Assembly: GCF_004363175.1 (NCBI RefSeq)
Contig: NZ_SNYR01000003.1
Coordinates: 396,193-460,192 of the forward strand
From: Maritalea mobilis
GTDB lineage: Bacteria > Pseudomonadota > Alphaproteobacteria > Rhizobiales > Devosiaceae
DNA: 64,000 nucleotides
Reading direction: 5' to 3'
How positions within the stretch are numbered: the stretch's first letter is position 1; each line of letters opens with the position of its first letter. The notes under the pieces were generated by a model. It was not told the DNA's origin and searched no databases. It worked only from the letters and a program-made list of their open reading frames with translations. Shown here one piece after another: positions 27,445 to 35,962 of this stretch. The position numbers were made by a program, and so were the translations under genes.

Positions 27445-28242
27445 CTAAAGCGACAGGCTGCCACGCAAATAAGTTGTTGCAGATCCAACTATATGGACGC
27501 GGTCGCCGACCAATCGACAGGTCAAATTGCCACCCCTGCTGGAGGCCTGAACCGCGTCTAATTCGGTCTTGCCCAATTGCTCGGCCCAAAAGGGCACAAG
27601 GCTTGTGTGGATAGACCCGGTCACTGGGTCTTCATCAATGCCGCCGCCGGGCAGAAAATAGCGCGACACGAAATCGACCTTGTCGCCTTTGGCGGTAATC
27701 ACCACACCCTCGGTGCCCAGCTTGGCCATCGCCAACAAGTCTGGCTCAAATCCGCGTACACTGGTTTCATCTTCAAGCTGCACAAAATAATTCTCATAGG
27801 ATTTGAAAATGCGGATCGGCGTTGCCGCAAAACTCGGCCCAATTTCGTCCGGCAACGCGTCTAAGACCTCAAACCGCACCACGGGAAAATCCAGCCGATA
27901 GCTGGGCGCGCGCTCATCATCTTGTGCCAAACTCACGCCCAATGCGCCAACCTGACCGTGAAACTTCAACGGCATCGACGCTTGATATTCACTATGTAGA
28001 ATGTGTGCGCTGGCGAGTGTTGCGTGGCCACAAAAGCTGACTTCATGGGTTGGGGTAAACCATCTTATGTCCCAGCCATCCTCTGCTTCGCGTTTACGCA
28101 CAAATGCGGTTTCTGAAAGATTGTTCTCCATGGCGATGCGCTGCATCAGTTCGGCATCCAGCCAATCATCCAACACCATCACCGCAGCAGGGTTGCCCTT
28201 GAACAACTGATCGGTGAACGCATCAACTTGAAAAATTTGCAT
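27445..28242 (-). CDS. PhzF-family isomerase-like protein
   Basis: PhzF/YHI9 family, a diaminopimelate-epimerase-like fold. 'FQVDAFTDQLFKGNPAAVM' opens the protein, the general acid/base glutamate is in 'NNLSETAFV', 'CGHATLASAHIL' and 'DEDPVTGSIHTSL' are the other family blocks. AGGGAAT precedes ATG 28242. Length 265. Isomerase of an unknown small metabolite; no phenazine genes are nearby, so a role in phenazine synthesis is unlikely. Confidence 0.9.
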   Translation of the reverse strand: MQIFQVDAFTDQLFKGNPAAVMVLDDWLDAELMQRIAMENNLSETAFVRKREAEDGWDIRWFTPTHEVSFCGHATLASAHILHSEYQASMPLKFHGQVGALGVSLAQDDERAPSYRLDFPVVRFEVLDALPDEIGPSFAATPIRIFKSYENYFVQLEDETSVRGFEPDLLAMAKLGTEGVVITAKGDKVDFVSRYFLPGGGIDEDPVTGSIHTSLVPFWAEQLGKTELDAVQASSRGGNLTCRLVGDRVHIVGSATTYLRGSLSL

Positions 28243-28525
28243 AGTGATTCCCTGTTTGTGAATTCAGCCACAGCGCCATTAGAAATTGGTCGCATGATGA
28301 CGAGGAAGAATGGGACTGGCAACGCAATAATGCGTAAAAAAGCCGGGCAATTGGCCTGTTTGGGCTTGGCCTTCCTTCCCGCGCCCTATATGGGTTAATC
28401 AAATGCAATAACTTTGCGCAACGACCCAAAAATGCTATTGGACAATCAAGTTTGTTTTTGGGTTACACACAATTGGCAATGCCGTGCAGGTGTTGCGCGA
28501 AATGAGAATAAGGGAAAAAGGGCTT

Positions 28526-29038
28526 ATGACAGAGCGCGCCCATCAGTTTAGTTACGATGATTTGATTTTGCATGGACGCGGCGAACTGCCTGGGCAAGGT
28601 GACGCCAAGCTACCAGCGCCGCCAATGTTGATGTTTGATCGCATCACCAATATCGATTCCGATGGCGGTGAATTTGGCAAAGGTAGCGTAACTGCCGAGT
28701 TGGATTTGAACCCAGACCTTTGGTTCTATCAGTGCCACTTTATCGGCGATCCGGTGATGCCAGGCTGTTTGGGCCTTGATGCGCTGTGGCAAATGATCGG
28801 CTTTTTCCTCTCATGGTCAGGTTCGCCGGGCCGTGGCCGCGCTTTGGGCGGCTCTATTAAATTTGTTGGCCAAGCCACAAATGACAAAAAGCTGCTGCAA
28901 TATCATGTTGATATTAAAAAGCACATGCGTGCGCCTTTGCCATTTGGCGTTGCCAATGGCTGGGTAAAAGCTGACGGCGAAATCATTTACAAAGCCGAAA
29001 ATTTGCGTGTGGGCCTGATCGGCCTAGAAGACCAATAG
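28526..29038 (+). CDS. fabA: 3-hydroxydecanoyl-ACP dehydratase/isomerase
   Basis: Branch-point enzyme of anaerobic unsaturated fatty-acid synthesis, dehydrating 3-hydroxydecanoyl-ACP and isomerising trans-2 to cis-3. Hot-dog fold with catalytic H71 in 'QCHFIGDPVMPGCLG' and D85 in 'LDALWQ', matching H70/D84 of E. coli FabA. The start at 28526 (MTERAHQFSYDDLI) has AGGG just upstream and is the family N-terminus. Length 170. Operon with fabB, 36 nt downstream. Confidence 0.96.
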   Translation: MTERAHQFSYDDLILHGRGELPGQGDAKLPAPPMLMFDRITNIDSDGGEFGKGSVTAELDLNPDLWFYQCHFIGDPVMPGCLGLDALWQMIGFFLSWSGSPGRGRALGGSIKFVGQATNDKKLLQYHVDIKKHMRAPLPFGVANGWVKADGEIIYKAENLRVGLIGLEDQ

Positions 29039-29074
29039 GCCTAACCGCATCACACGAGAGTGTAAGAGGACAAA

Positions 29075-30301
29075 ATGAAACGAGTTGTCATCACAGGCAT
29101 GGGGATTGTTTCCTCCATCGGCAATAACCGCGCAGAAGTTTTGCAAAGCTTGCGCGACGCAAAGCCGGGCATCACCCGCGCAGAAAACCATGTGAAATAT
29201 GGCTTCCGCAGCCAAGTGCATGGGGAACCAACATTGGATCCGTTTTCTGTGTTGGATCGCCGCACAACCCGCTTTATGGCACGGGGCGCCGCATGGAACT
29301 ATATTGCCATGCAAGAAGCAATTGAGCAGGCCGGTTTGGAAGAAGAAAACATCTCCAACCCACGCACAGGCATTGTGATGGGCTCTGGCGGTCCTTCAAC
29401 CGAAACATTGATCAATGCGGCAGACATTACCCGCGAAAAAATGAGCCCGAAACGCATTGGGCCATTGGCCGTGCCTAAAGCTATGAGTTCAACAGCTTCT
29501 GCAACTTTGGCCACTGCGTTTAAAATCAAGGGTGTGAACTACACGATCACCTCTGCTTGCGCGACGTCAAAGCACTGCATCGGCAATGCCTATGAGCAGA
29601 TCCAAATGGGCAAGCAAGACATTGTTTTTGCGGGCGGCAGTGAAGATCTTGAATGGTCAATGTCCAACATGTTCGACGCGTTGGGCGCAATGACCTCAAA
29701 ATATAACGACACGCCAGAAGTGGCCTCCCGCGCTTATGATAAAAACCGTGACGGTTTCATCATCGCTGGCGGCGCAGGCGTGATGGTGTTGGAAGAATAT
29801 GAGCACGCCAAAGCACGTGGCGCGAATATTCTGGCTGAAATTGTGGGCTACGGCGCCACATCTGATGGCTATGACATGGTGGCGCCATCTGGCGAAGGGG
29901 CTGAGCGCTGCATGCGCATGGCGCTGGAAACTGTGAATTGCCCGATTGATTATATCAACCCGCATGCCACTTCCACGCCAGTTGGCGACATCAAGGAAAT
30001 TGAAGCGATTCGCGCGGTGTTTGGCAATGAAGACAAATGTCCGCCATTGTCCGCCACCAAATCTCTAACCGGCCACTCTTTGGGTGCTGTTGGGGTACAG
30101 GAATCAATCTATTCCGTGATGATGATGAATGAAGGCTTCTTGTGCGAAAGCGCCAACATTTTTGAACTCGACCCAGAGTTCGAAGATATGCCGATTTTGC
30201 GCGAGCGTCGTGATAATCAAAATATTGGCTGCGTCATGTCCAACTCATTCGGCTTCGGCGGCACCAACGCAACGTTGATTTTCAAGCATCCGGACGCATA
30301 A
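29075..30301 (+). CDS. fabB: Beta-ketoacyl-ACP synthase I
   Basis: Condensing enzyme that elongates the cis-3-decenoyl-ACP made by FabA. Thiolase-fold catalytic triad: C162 in '[10 protein letters not shown]', H in '[11 protein letters not shown]' and H in '[11 protein letters not shown]'. The '[10 protein letters not shown]' block near the C-terminus is typical. Length 408. In many rhizobia fabI follows fabA-fabB; here it does not. Confidence 0.97.
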   Translation: MKRVVITGMGIVSSIGNNRAEVLQSLRDAKPGITRAENHVKYGFRSQVHGEPTLDPFSVLDRRTTRFMARGAAWNYIAMQEAIEQAGLEEENISNPRTGIVMGSGGPSTETLINAADITREKMSPKRIGPLAVPKAMSSTASATLATAFKIKGVNYTITSACATSKHCIGNAYEQIQMGKQDIVFAGGSEDLEWSMSNMFDALGAMTSKYNDTPEVASRAYDKNRDGFIIAGGAGVMVLEEYEHAKARGANILAEIVGYGATSDGYDMVAPSGEGAERCMRMALETVNCPIDYINPHATSTPVGDIKEIEAIRAVFGNEDKCPPLSATKSLTGHSLGAVGVQESIYSVMMMNEGFLCESANIFELDPEFEDMPILRERRDNQNIGCVMSNSFGFGGTNATLIFKHPDA

Positions 30302-30343
30302 TCTGCATATCGCGCTGCGCTTGCGCTAGGCACCAATCGGCGG

Positions 30344-30437
30344 GGGTGCCGGGGTAGTGAGCGTAGCGAACGACGGCGGCGCGAAAAAAAGCCGCGGGTG
30401 CCGGGGACGGACACGAAGTGTCCGGTGGCGGCGAAAA
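30344..30437. repeat. Two tandem REP-like GC-rich repeat units
   Basis: Two units, about 44 and 42 nt and 52 nt apart, each start with GGGTGCCGGGG (30344-30354 and 30396-30406) and end with GGCGGCG..GAAAA (to 30387 and to 30437). The centres differ: the first contains GTGAGCGTAGCGAAC, the second a perfect hairpin CGGACAC-GAA-GTGTCCG (30408-30424). This looks like a REP/palindromic intergenic repeat family placed after fabB. Confidence 0.6.
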
Positions 30438-30441
30438 TAAT

Positions 30442-30465
30442 AAAGGGGCCAACGGGCCCCTTTTT
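30442..30465 (+). terminator. Intrinsic terminator after fabB
   Basis: AAAGGGGCC-AACG-GGCCCCTTT is a perfect 9-bp stem followed by further T (to 30465). It ends the fabA-fabB transcript before the phosphatase gene. Confidence 0.88.
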
Positions 30466-30515
30466 CTTGCCAACGCGGCAACCCTTCGGTTACGCCCATC
30501 AGTTCGAGGAAAATC

Positions 30516-31247
30516 ATGACCGACCCAGTTTACGCCATTGGCGATATTCACGGCCAGTTGGAGCAGCTACACAAAGTGCTCGACAAGATCGAACGCGATG
30601 GTGGGTCAAATGCAAAGATTGTCTTTCTAGGTGATTATGTGGATCGTGGCCCCAACAGCAAAGACGTGATCGAATTGTTGGCCGACGGGGTAAAGTCCGG
30701 CAAAAATTGGCATTGCATTTTGGGCAATCATGACCGGATGTTTTCCATGTTTATGGAAGATTATCCGCGCACCGATTATCGGCTAAAGCCAGGTTATGAC
30801 TGGTTTCATGAGCGCATTGGCGGCGTGGAAACCCTCGCGTCTTACGGCATTGATGCGGATATTGATCGACGTATTTTCCAATTGCATGAAGATGCGCAAG
30901 AGGCGGTGCCACAGCACCATCTGGACTTCATTAACAATTTGCCCCTCACGCTCACCACAGGTGAGTTGCTGTTTGTCCATGCAGGCATTCGCCCCGGCGT
31001 GGCCCTAGAGCAGCAAACAGAAGATGATTTGGTGTGGATCAGAGAGGGCTTTTTGGATGACCCGCGTCCACATGATTGGCTAATTGTGCATGGCCACACC
31101 ACAGTGCCCGAAGCCACACATTATGGAAACCGCGTCAATCTTGATTCAGGTGCAGGCTATGGCAAGCCCCTAACAGCGGCCGTATTTGAAGGATCAGAAA
31201 GCTGGGTTTTGACCGATAACGGTCGGGAAGCGCTTAAGGCAGAATAG
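30516..31247 (+). CDS. PPP-family serine/threonine phosphatase (metallophosphoesterase)
   Basis: Calcineurin-like phosphatase of the bacterial PPP/diadenosine tetraphosphatase-like group. The three metal motifs are intact: GDIHG (about residues 8-12), GDYVDRG (about 42-48) and GNHD (about 73-76), with later histidines in 'FVHAGIRPG' and 'IVHGHT'. Length 243. GAGGAAAATC precedes the ATG. The substrate could be phosphoprotein or Ap4A-like; sequence does not decide. Confidence 0.93.
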   Translation: MTDPVYAIGDIHGQLEQLHKVLDKIERDGGSNAKIVFLGDYVDRGPNSKDVIELLADGVKSGKNWHCILGNHDRMFSMFMEDYPRTDYRLKPGYDWFHERIGGVETLASYGIDADIDRRIFQLHEDAQEAVPQHHLDFINNLPLTLTTGELLFVHAGIRPGVALEQQTEDDLVWIREGFLDDPRPHDWLIVHGHTTVPEATHYGNRVNLDSGAGYGKPLTAAVFEGSESWVLTDNGREALKAE

Positions 31248-31268
31248 GCGCGACTGAAGCCGCGCCCT
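31247..31268. terminator. Weak hairpin between convergent genes
   Basis: GGCGCG (31247-31252) and CGCGCC (31261-31266) pair across an 8-nt loop at the meeting point of the phosphatase gene and the minus-strand VOC gene. No clear T-run on either side, so only a tentative terminator. Confidence 0.3.
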
Positions 31269-31273
31269 AATCC

Positions 31274-31687
31274 TTAGCTGGCAAAAACGCCATCCATATT
31301 TTTGAAGCCTTTAACTTCAATCGGGTTGCCGCATGGATCAGTGAAAAACATGGTCCATTGTTCGCCCGGTTCGCCCTCAAACCGCACTTGTGGAGGGATG
31401 ATAAAATCCACATTGGCGCGCTTAAGGCGTTCGGCCAATTTCTCCCAATCCCCATGTTCAAGAATAACACCCAGATGCGGCATCGGCACTTTGTGGTCGC
31501 CCACAATGCCGGTGCGCGCCGTTTTAAACGGCATGCCCACATGCAGTGAAATTTGATGGCCAAAAAAGTCGAAATCAACCCAACTTTCGGCACTGCGGCC
31601 TTCATGGCAACCAAGAATTTCGCCATAAAAATACCGGGCCACGTTGAGATCGGTTACGTGATAGGCCAAGTGGAAAATCGATTTCAT
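31274..31687 (-). CDS. VOC-superfamily (glyoxalase/dioxygenase fold) protein
   Basis: 137-residue vicinal-oxygen-chelate protein: 'FHLAYHVTDLNVARYFYGEILGC' is the usual start, with metal-ligand positions suggested by H in that block and E in 'DPCGNPIEVKGF'. The start at 31687 is chosen because the fold begins there; the longer open frame has no likeness. Last gene of the minus-strand run. The reaction is unknown; VOC members include lyases, dioxygenases and resistance proteins. Confidence 0.88.
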   Translation of the reverse strand: MKSIFHLAYHVTDLNVARYFYGEILGCHEGRSAESWVDFDFFGHQISLHVGMPFKTARTGIVGDHKVPMPHLGVILEHGDWEKLAERLKRANVDFIIPPQVRFEGEPGEQWTMFFTDPCGNPIEVKGFKNMDGVFAS

Positions 31688-31787
31688 AAGGGACAACCTA
31701 TCTTTTAAAGAATAAGCGCGATTGTTGTGATTTTTGGTCCAACCGTCAAGCAAAGCCTGTTGATTTGGTTGAGCTTTTCTTAGCGCG

Positions 31788-32741
31788 CTAGCTGGCCAAC
31801 ATGGCTTCAATTTTTTCCTGCACGCTCAAGGCTTCCTGTGGCGTGGCCAAAAGATGGTCTTTGCCTTCAATCATGCGTGCAAAATGGTCGAGCTGCGCAT
31901 GCAGGCCATCAAGGCGGGCATTGGCACCCGGATCAACAATTTGAGTAAAGCCCTCGCCATCAGTGACCCATAGCTCGCTGAATTGCCGCACGGAAAAGCT
32001 TTGCTTTTCGCCTTTGATGAAAATCTCCTGCCGGTCAGGTTGCGCGCCGCCGACACTGGCGAAAATATTGAGCTTTGTGCCTTTCTCATTGGTCAGCCGT
32101 GCCGCCAAATTGGTTTCGCACAACTCATCATCGGGATAGTCGACATGCGCCCAATCCAATTGCACACGCCCCATCACTCGTTCGGCAAAAAACATAAAGT
32201 GCGAAATCACTTCCCGGGTCATGCCGCCTTCGGCGCGAAAGCGCAGCCAATCGGCTTTTACTTGCCAAGCGCGGGGCCATTGGGCGTAGGAGACGAATAT
32301 ATCGATGCCCGCAAGTTCGCCCATCTCGCCGGATATTGCCGCAGATTGAACATGCGCCAACGCCGCGCCAGTCGCCTGCACGAAGTTCACTGCTGTCGGC
32401 AGCTGTGCCGCCTCTAAATGGTGCACCAATTCGCGGCTGGCGGCTACATCCGTACCGAGCGGTTTCTCCAAAAATAAAGGCTTGCCCAAGTCAGCCGCAT
32501 ATTTGGCGTATACATGTCGTGGCGCTGGTGGGCAGGCGAGATAAATCAAATCCACCGCATCAATCGCGGCTTCAGCCGTTGCGGGAATATTGGCGTGGGG
32601 GGCAATGTCTCGCGCGACGTGTTGTGCCGCTTCGCTCGGGTCCCACATGTGGGTCACTTCAAATGCCGGATAAGTGCTCAACGCGTGCAACATGCGTTGG
32701 CCCATAATGCCCAATCCGATTACGGCGATTGTTTTGCTCAT
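31788..32741 (-). CDS. Gfo/Idh/MocA-family oxidoreductase
   Basis: NAD(P)-dependent dehydrogenase. The N-terminal Rossmann fold starts 'AVIGLGIMGQRMLHAL', and the family motif E-K-P is in 'FLEKPLGTDVAASRELV'. The C-terminal half is the alpha/beta substrate domain. Length 317. It follows the MoeB/ThiF gene by 31 nt. The sugar or polyol substrate cannot be told from sequence. Confidence 0.9.
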   Translation of the reverse strand: MSKTIAVIGLGIMGQRMLHALSTYPAFEVTHMWDPSEAAQHVARDIAPHANIPATAEAAIDAVDLIYLACPPAPRHVYAKYAADLGKPLFLEKPLGTDVAASRELVHHLEAAQLPTAVNFVQATGAALAHVQSAAISGEMGELAGIDIFVSYAQWPRAWQVKADWLRFRAEGGMTREVISHFMFFAERVMGRVQLDWAHVDYPDDELCETNLAARLTNEKGTKLNIFASVGGAQPDRQEIFIKGEKQSFSVRQFSELWVTDGEGFTQIVDPGANARLDGLHAQLDHFARMIEGKDHLLATPQEALSVQEKIEAMLAS

Positions 32742-32772
32742 CTCGCTTACCCTTTTTTTGAGGCAACGATAA

Positions 32773-33513
32773 TCAAGCTTTGGCGCGGCGTCGATATTTC
32801 ATTTTGCTGGTGCTGGCATTCAGCCCATCATAAACCAGCAACTCGCCCACCAAAGGGGCGCCGACCTTTGTGATCAACTTAATTGCTTCAAGTGCTTGGA
32901 GACTGCCAATAACCCCAGTAATTGGCCCCAATATGCCGACTTCTTCGCAAGAAAATTGCGCTTCATTCTCTGGCGCTGCGGGATAGAGGTCGTCAAACGA
33001 CGGATTATCATCCTGATAAGGCATAAAGACCGTCAGATTGCCATCAAACAGGGTGACTGCCCCCGCGACGAGCGGTTTTTGGTGCTGAGCGCACAGATCC
33101 GCGACCAGCTTGCGCGTCGCAAAATTATCGCTGCCATCCAGCACCAGATCGTAGGTGCTGATCAGCGCATCACCGTTGTCAGCTGTCAGGCGCATTTGAT
33201 GAGTGTTCACGGTAATATGCGGGTTGAGGTCGGCAGCAAAGCGCTGCGCTGAAGCCACCTTGGCGATTCCCTCATCTGATGTGCGATGCACAATCTGGCG
33301 CTGCAGATTGGAAAGCGAGACATGGTCATCATCGATGATGCCGATGGTGCCAATGCCCGCCGCCGCCAGATAGGCAAGGGCAGGACTGCCCAAACCACCA
33401 GCACCAATGATCAGCACTTTCGCTGCTTTAAGGCGCTGTTGCCCAACCCCGCCAATGCGTTTCAACACAATATGGCGGGCATAGCGGGCGGTTTCTTCAG
33501 CGCTTAAGGACAT
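32773..33513 (-). CDS. HesA/MoeB/ThiF-family adenylyltransferase
   Basis: E1-like enzyme that adenylates the C-terminus of a small sulfur carrier (MoaD or ThiS). '[40 protein letters not shown]' region is the ATP site (about residues 31-72), and '[26 protein letters not shown]' is the MoeB C-terminal signature. The paired C-x-x-C zinc site of E. coli MoeB is absent. Length 246. moeB is the likeliest name, but ThiF-type function is possible. It starts 3 nt after the DUF2259 stop. Confidence 0.88.
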   Translation of the reverse strand: [246 protein letters not shown]

Positions 33514-33516
33514 AAA

Positions 33517-34251
33517 TTAAAGCGGCACCACAATAAAGCGACGATCCGGCCCCTCAAATCCGTGTGCCCAAACTGAAACCAGCAACACAGCATGGTCAAG
33601 ACTATAAGACTGGAAGGGCATAAACACCGCTGATGGGCGATAGGTGATCGGGCAACCGCGCGATTTTGGGATATGCCCATCTTCATAAATGCGGTCCGTA
33701 TTGCCGTCCAAATCGGTCAAGTTCACCGCAAAACCCATCGGCTCTTGGCCCATATAATCGACACAAGGTTCTGTAGACGGGGCCTTAAAAATATCGAGGG
33801 CGATTTCATACATTTGATCACGCGGTGCAGGACCCATAAAGCCCGGCACGTTAAAGGCGATGCGTGTTTCATCAATTTCGGGCTCGCCATCTGCTTGGAA
33901 GGCGATCATATCTGCTGGGGTGACAATGCCATAGGCTTCCAGATCAGCAAATGCTTGGCTGGCGGCCTGCGCACGGATCACATGAAGCGGGGTCATTTCC
34001 TCTTCTGACCGCACGCGATAAGGTGAGCCTTCCACCCATTTATCTTCTGCAATATCAATAAGATAGATATTTGAATAGGCAAAGCCGGAGCCATCCTGGA
34101 CGCCAAATTCTTCAAAGGCGAAATAGCGACCATCTTCTGAATAGCCAATGGCATTCAGCAAGGCGCGATCACCCGCAAGGGCGGTGGAAATAAGTGTCAG
34201 GAAAATTGTTGCGACCAGCGCAAGGCGAGAAAGTGGAGTAGACAAGGTCAT
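33517..34251 (-). CDS. Secreted DUF2259-family protein
   Basis: 244-residue exported protein of unknown function, DUF2259. The signal peptide 'MTLSTPLSRLALVATIFLTLISTALA' has an A-x-A cleavage site before GDRAL. The mature part begins with the family-like 'IGYSEDGRYFAFEEFGVQDGSGFAYSNIYLIDI'. The start at 34251 is fixed by the signal peptide and AGAGGTG upstream. Adjacent to dut, as in other Hyphomicrobiales. Confidence 0.85.
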   Translation of the reverse strand: MTLSTPLSRLALVATIFLTLISTALAGDRALLNAIGYSEDGRYFAFEEFGVQDGSGFAYSNIYLIDIAEDKWVEGSPYRVRSEEEMTPLHVIRAQAASQAFADLEAYGIVTPADMIAFQADGEPEIDETRIAFNVPGFMGPAPRDQMYEIALDIFKAPSTEPCVDYMGQEPMGFAVNLTDLDGNTDRIYEDGHIPKSRGCPITYRPSAVFMPFQSYSLDHAVLLVSVWAHGFEGPDRRFIVVPL

Positions 34252-34279
34252 TCGAGCACCTCTTTGCAAAGCGTGCCGC

Positions 34280-34738
34280 CTATGACGACACCCCAGTTGA
34301 ACCAAACCCGCCCGCACCTCGATCAGTGCTAGACAGAGATTCTGTCTTTATCATGACCACTTTTTCAACCGGCGCAATCACCATCTGCGCAATGCGGTCA
34401 CCGCGATTGATGGTGAAGGGCGCTTTCCCATGATTGATCAAGATGACTTTTAGCTCGCCGCGATAATCGGCATCCACCGTGCCGGGGCTGTTGAGAACGG
34501 TCACGCCAAACTTGGCTGCAAGGCCAGAGCGGGGCCGAACTTGTGCCTCATAGCCATCGGGCAACGCGATGGAGAGGCCAGCCGGAACCATGTTAAATTC
34601 GCCCGGTTCAATAATCATAGGTTCATTCTCAGGCACCGCTGCGCGCAGGTCTAAGCCCGCCGCGCCAGATGTCGCCTGCTGCGGTGCCTCAAGCCCTTCG
34701 CCATGGGGCAAAACTTTAAACTGAACCTCGACCATCAT
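34280..34738 (-). CDS. dut: Deoxyuridine 5'-triphosphate nucleotidohydrolase
   Basis: Splits dUTP to dUMP and pyrophosphate, keeping uracil out of DNA and feeding dTMP synthesis. The five trimeric dUTPase motifs are visible in order: 'AAGLDLRA', '[13 protein letters not shown]', '[14 protein letters not shown]', 'GDRIAQMV' and the C-terminal '[10 protein letters not shown]'. Length 152. Its ATG overlaps the coaBC stop (ATGA), so the pair is translationally coupled. Confidence 0.97.
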   Translation of the reverse strand: MMVEVQFKVLPHGEGLEAPQQATSGAAGLDLRAAVPENEPMIIEPGEFNMVPAGLSIALPDGYEAQVRPRSGLAAKFGVTVLNSPGTVDADYRGELKVILINHGKAPFTINRGDRIAQMVIAPVEKVVMIKTESLSSTDRGAGGFGSTGVSS

Positions 34739-35946
34739 GCTCCCTTAAATTCTTTTGCAATAAGGTCTGCCAGCTTTTCAGCCACGCCTTTTTTGCTCAT
34801 CTTGTCCCATTCTTGCGGCTCATCTGAGCGGAAGAATATAATCTTGTTCTGGTCACCGCCAAATGTGCCCATCTCAGGGCTCACATCATTGGCCAACAGC
34901 CAATCGCAGCCTTTGCGTTGCCTCTTGGCGCGGGCATGTTCAACCAGCTTTTCGGTTTCCGCCGCAAAGCCCACCACCAATTGAGGACGTGTCGCTGCGT
35001 CCAACTGGGCAACAGACTTTAAGATATCCGGGTTGAGCACCATCTGAATGCTGGGCGCAGCCGTTTCGCCGGGTGTTTTTTTGATCTTTTCGGCACCCGC
35101 TTGCGCTGGCCGCCAGTCGGCTACGGCGGCGCAGAAAATCGCCCCATCAGCCGGCAAGGCTTGATGCACCGCATCATACATATCTTGCGCGCTGCCAATG
35201 GTAATCGCATTCGCGCCCACGGGCGGCGGCACATCTGATGCGCCATAAATAAAGCTCACCTTCGCGCCACGGTCTAAAAGACTTTGAGCGATAGCCGTGC
35301 CCTGCTTGCCGGAGGAGGCGTTGGAGATAAACCGCACCGGATCAATCGGCTCACGTGTGCCGCCGGAGGTGACGATAAAATGCTTGCCCTTAAGGCTTTG
35401 GCCTTTGTCAAAATAGGCGCAGATTGCGTCAAAAATTTCTGGCGGTTCCGCCAATCGGCCTGGGCCAAATTCACCACAGGCCATGCTGCCTTCAACCGGC
35501 CCCAGAAATTGCATGCCATCAGCTAGCAATTGGCGATAATTGCGCTGGGTTGCCGCCGATTCCCACATGCGCACATTCATCGCGGGGACGACGATCACAT
35601 CCTTATCTCGCGCCAAAATCGCTGTGGATGCTAAGTCGTCGGCAATGCCGTGGGCCATCTTGGCCATAAAATTACCAGTCGCCGGGGCCACCACAATCAA
35701 ATCCGCGTCGCGCACCAGTTCAATATGGTTGATCTCAGCTTCGCGGCTGAGGTCAAACAATTCGGTTAGGGTCGGCTTGCCTGAAACGGTGCTGGCGGTC
35801 ATCGGCGTCACGAAATTCTGCGCCGCGGCCGTCATCAAAGGCTGCACCTCTCCACCTGCTTTGCGGATCAAACGCATCACATCAATCGCCTTAAAGGCGG
35901 CAATGCCCCCGGTGATGATCAATAAGATTTTGCGGCCTTCAAGCAT
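34735..35946 (-). CDS. coaBC: Bifunctional phosphopantothenoylcysteine decarboxylase / phosphopantothenate-cysteine ligase
   Basis: Two consecutive steps of coenzyme A synthesis. The N-terminal flavin-dependent decarboxylase (about residues 1-185) has 'PAMNVRMW' and the catalytic cysteine in '[16 protein letters not shown]'. The C-terminal ligase (about 190-403) has '[22 protein letters not shown]' region and the lysine in '[20 protein letters not shown]'. Length 403. Between ubiB (16 nt) and dut (overlap), a classical rhizobial order. Confidence 0.97.
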   Translation of the reverse strand: MLEGRKILLIITGGIAAFKAIDVMRLIRKAGGEVQPLMTAAAQNFVTPMTASTVSGKPTLTELFDLSREAEINHIELVRDADLIVVAPATGNFMAKMAHGIADDLASTAILARDKDVIVVPAMNVRMWESAATQRNYRQLLADGMQFLGPVEGSMACGEFGPGRLAEPPEIFDAICAYFDKGQSLKGKHFIVTSGGTREPIDPVRFISNASSGKQGTAIAQSLLDRGAKVSFIYGASDVPPPVGANAITIGSAQDMYDAVHQALPADGAIFCAAVADWRPAQAGAEKIKKTPGETAAPSIQMVLNPDILKSVAQLDAATRPQLVVGFAAETEKLVEHARAKRQRKGCDWLLANDVSPEMGTFGGDQNKIIFFRSDEPQEWDKMSKKGVAEKLADLIAKEFKGA

Positions 35947-35962
35947 AGATGTTCCCTCGTTT

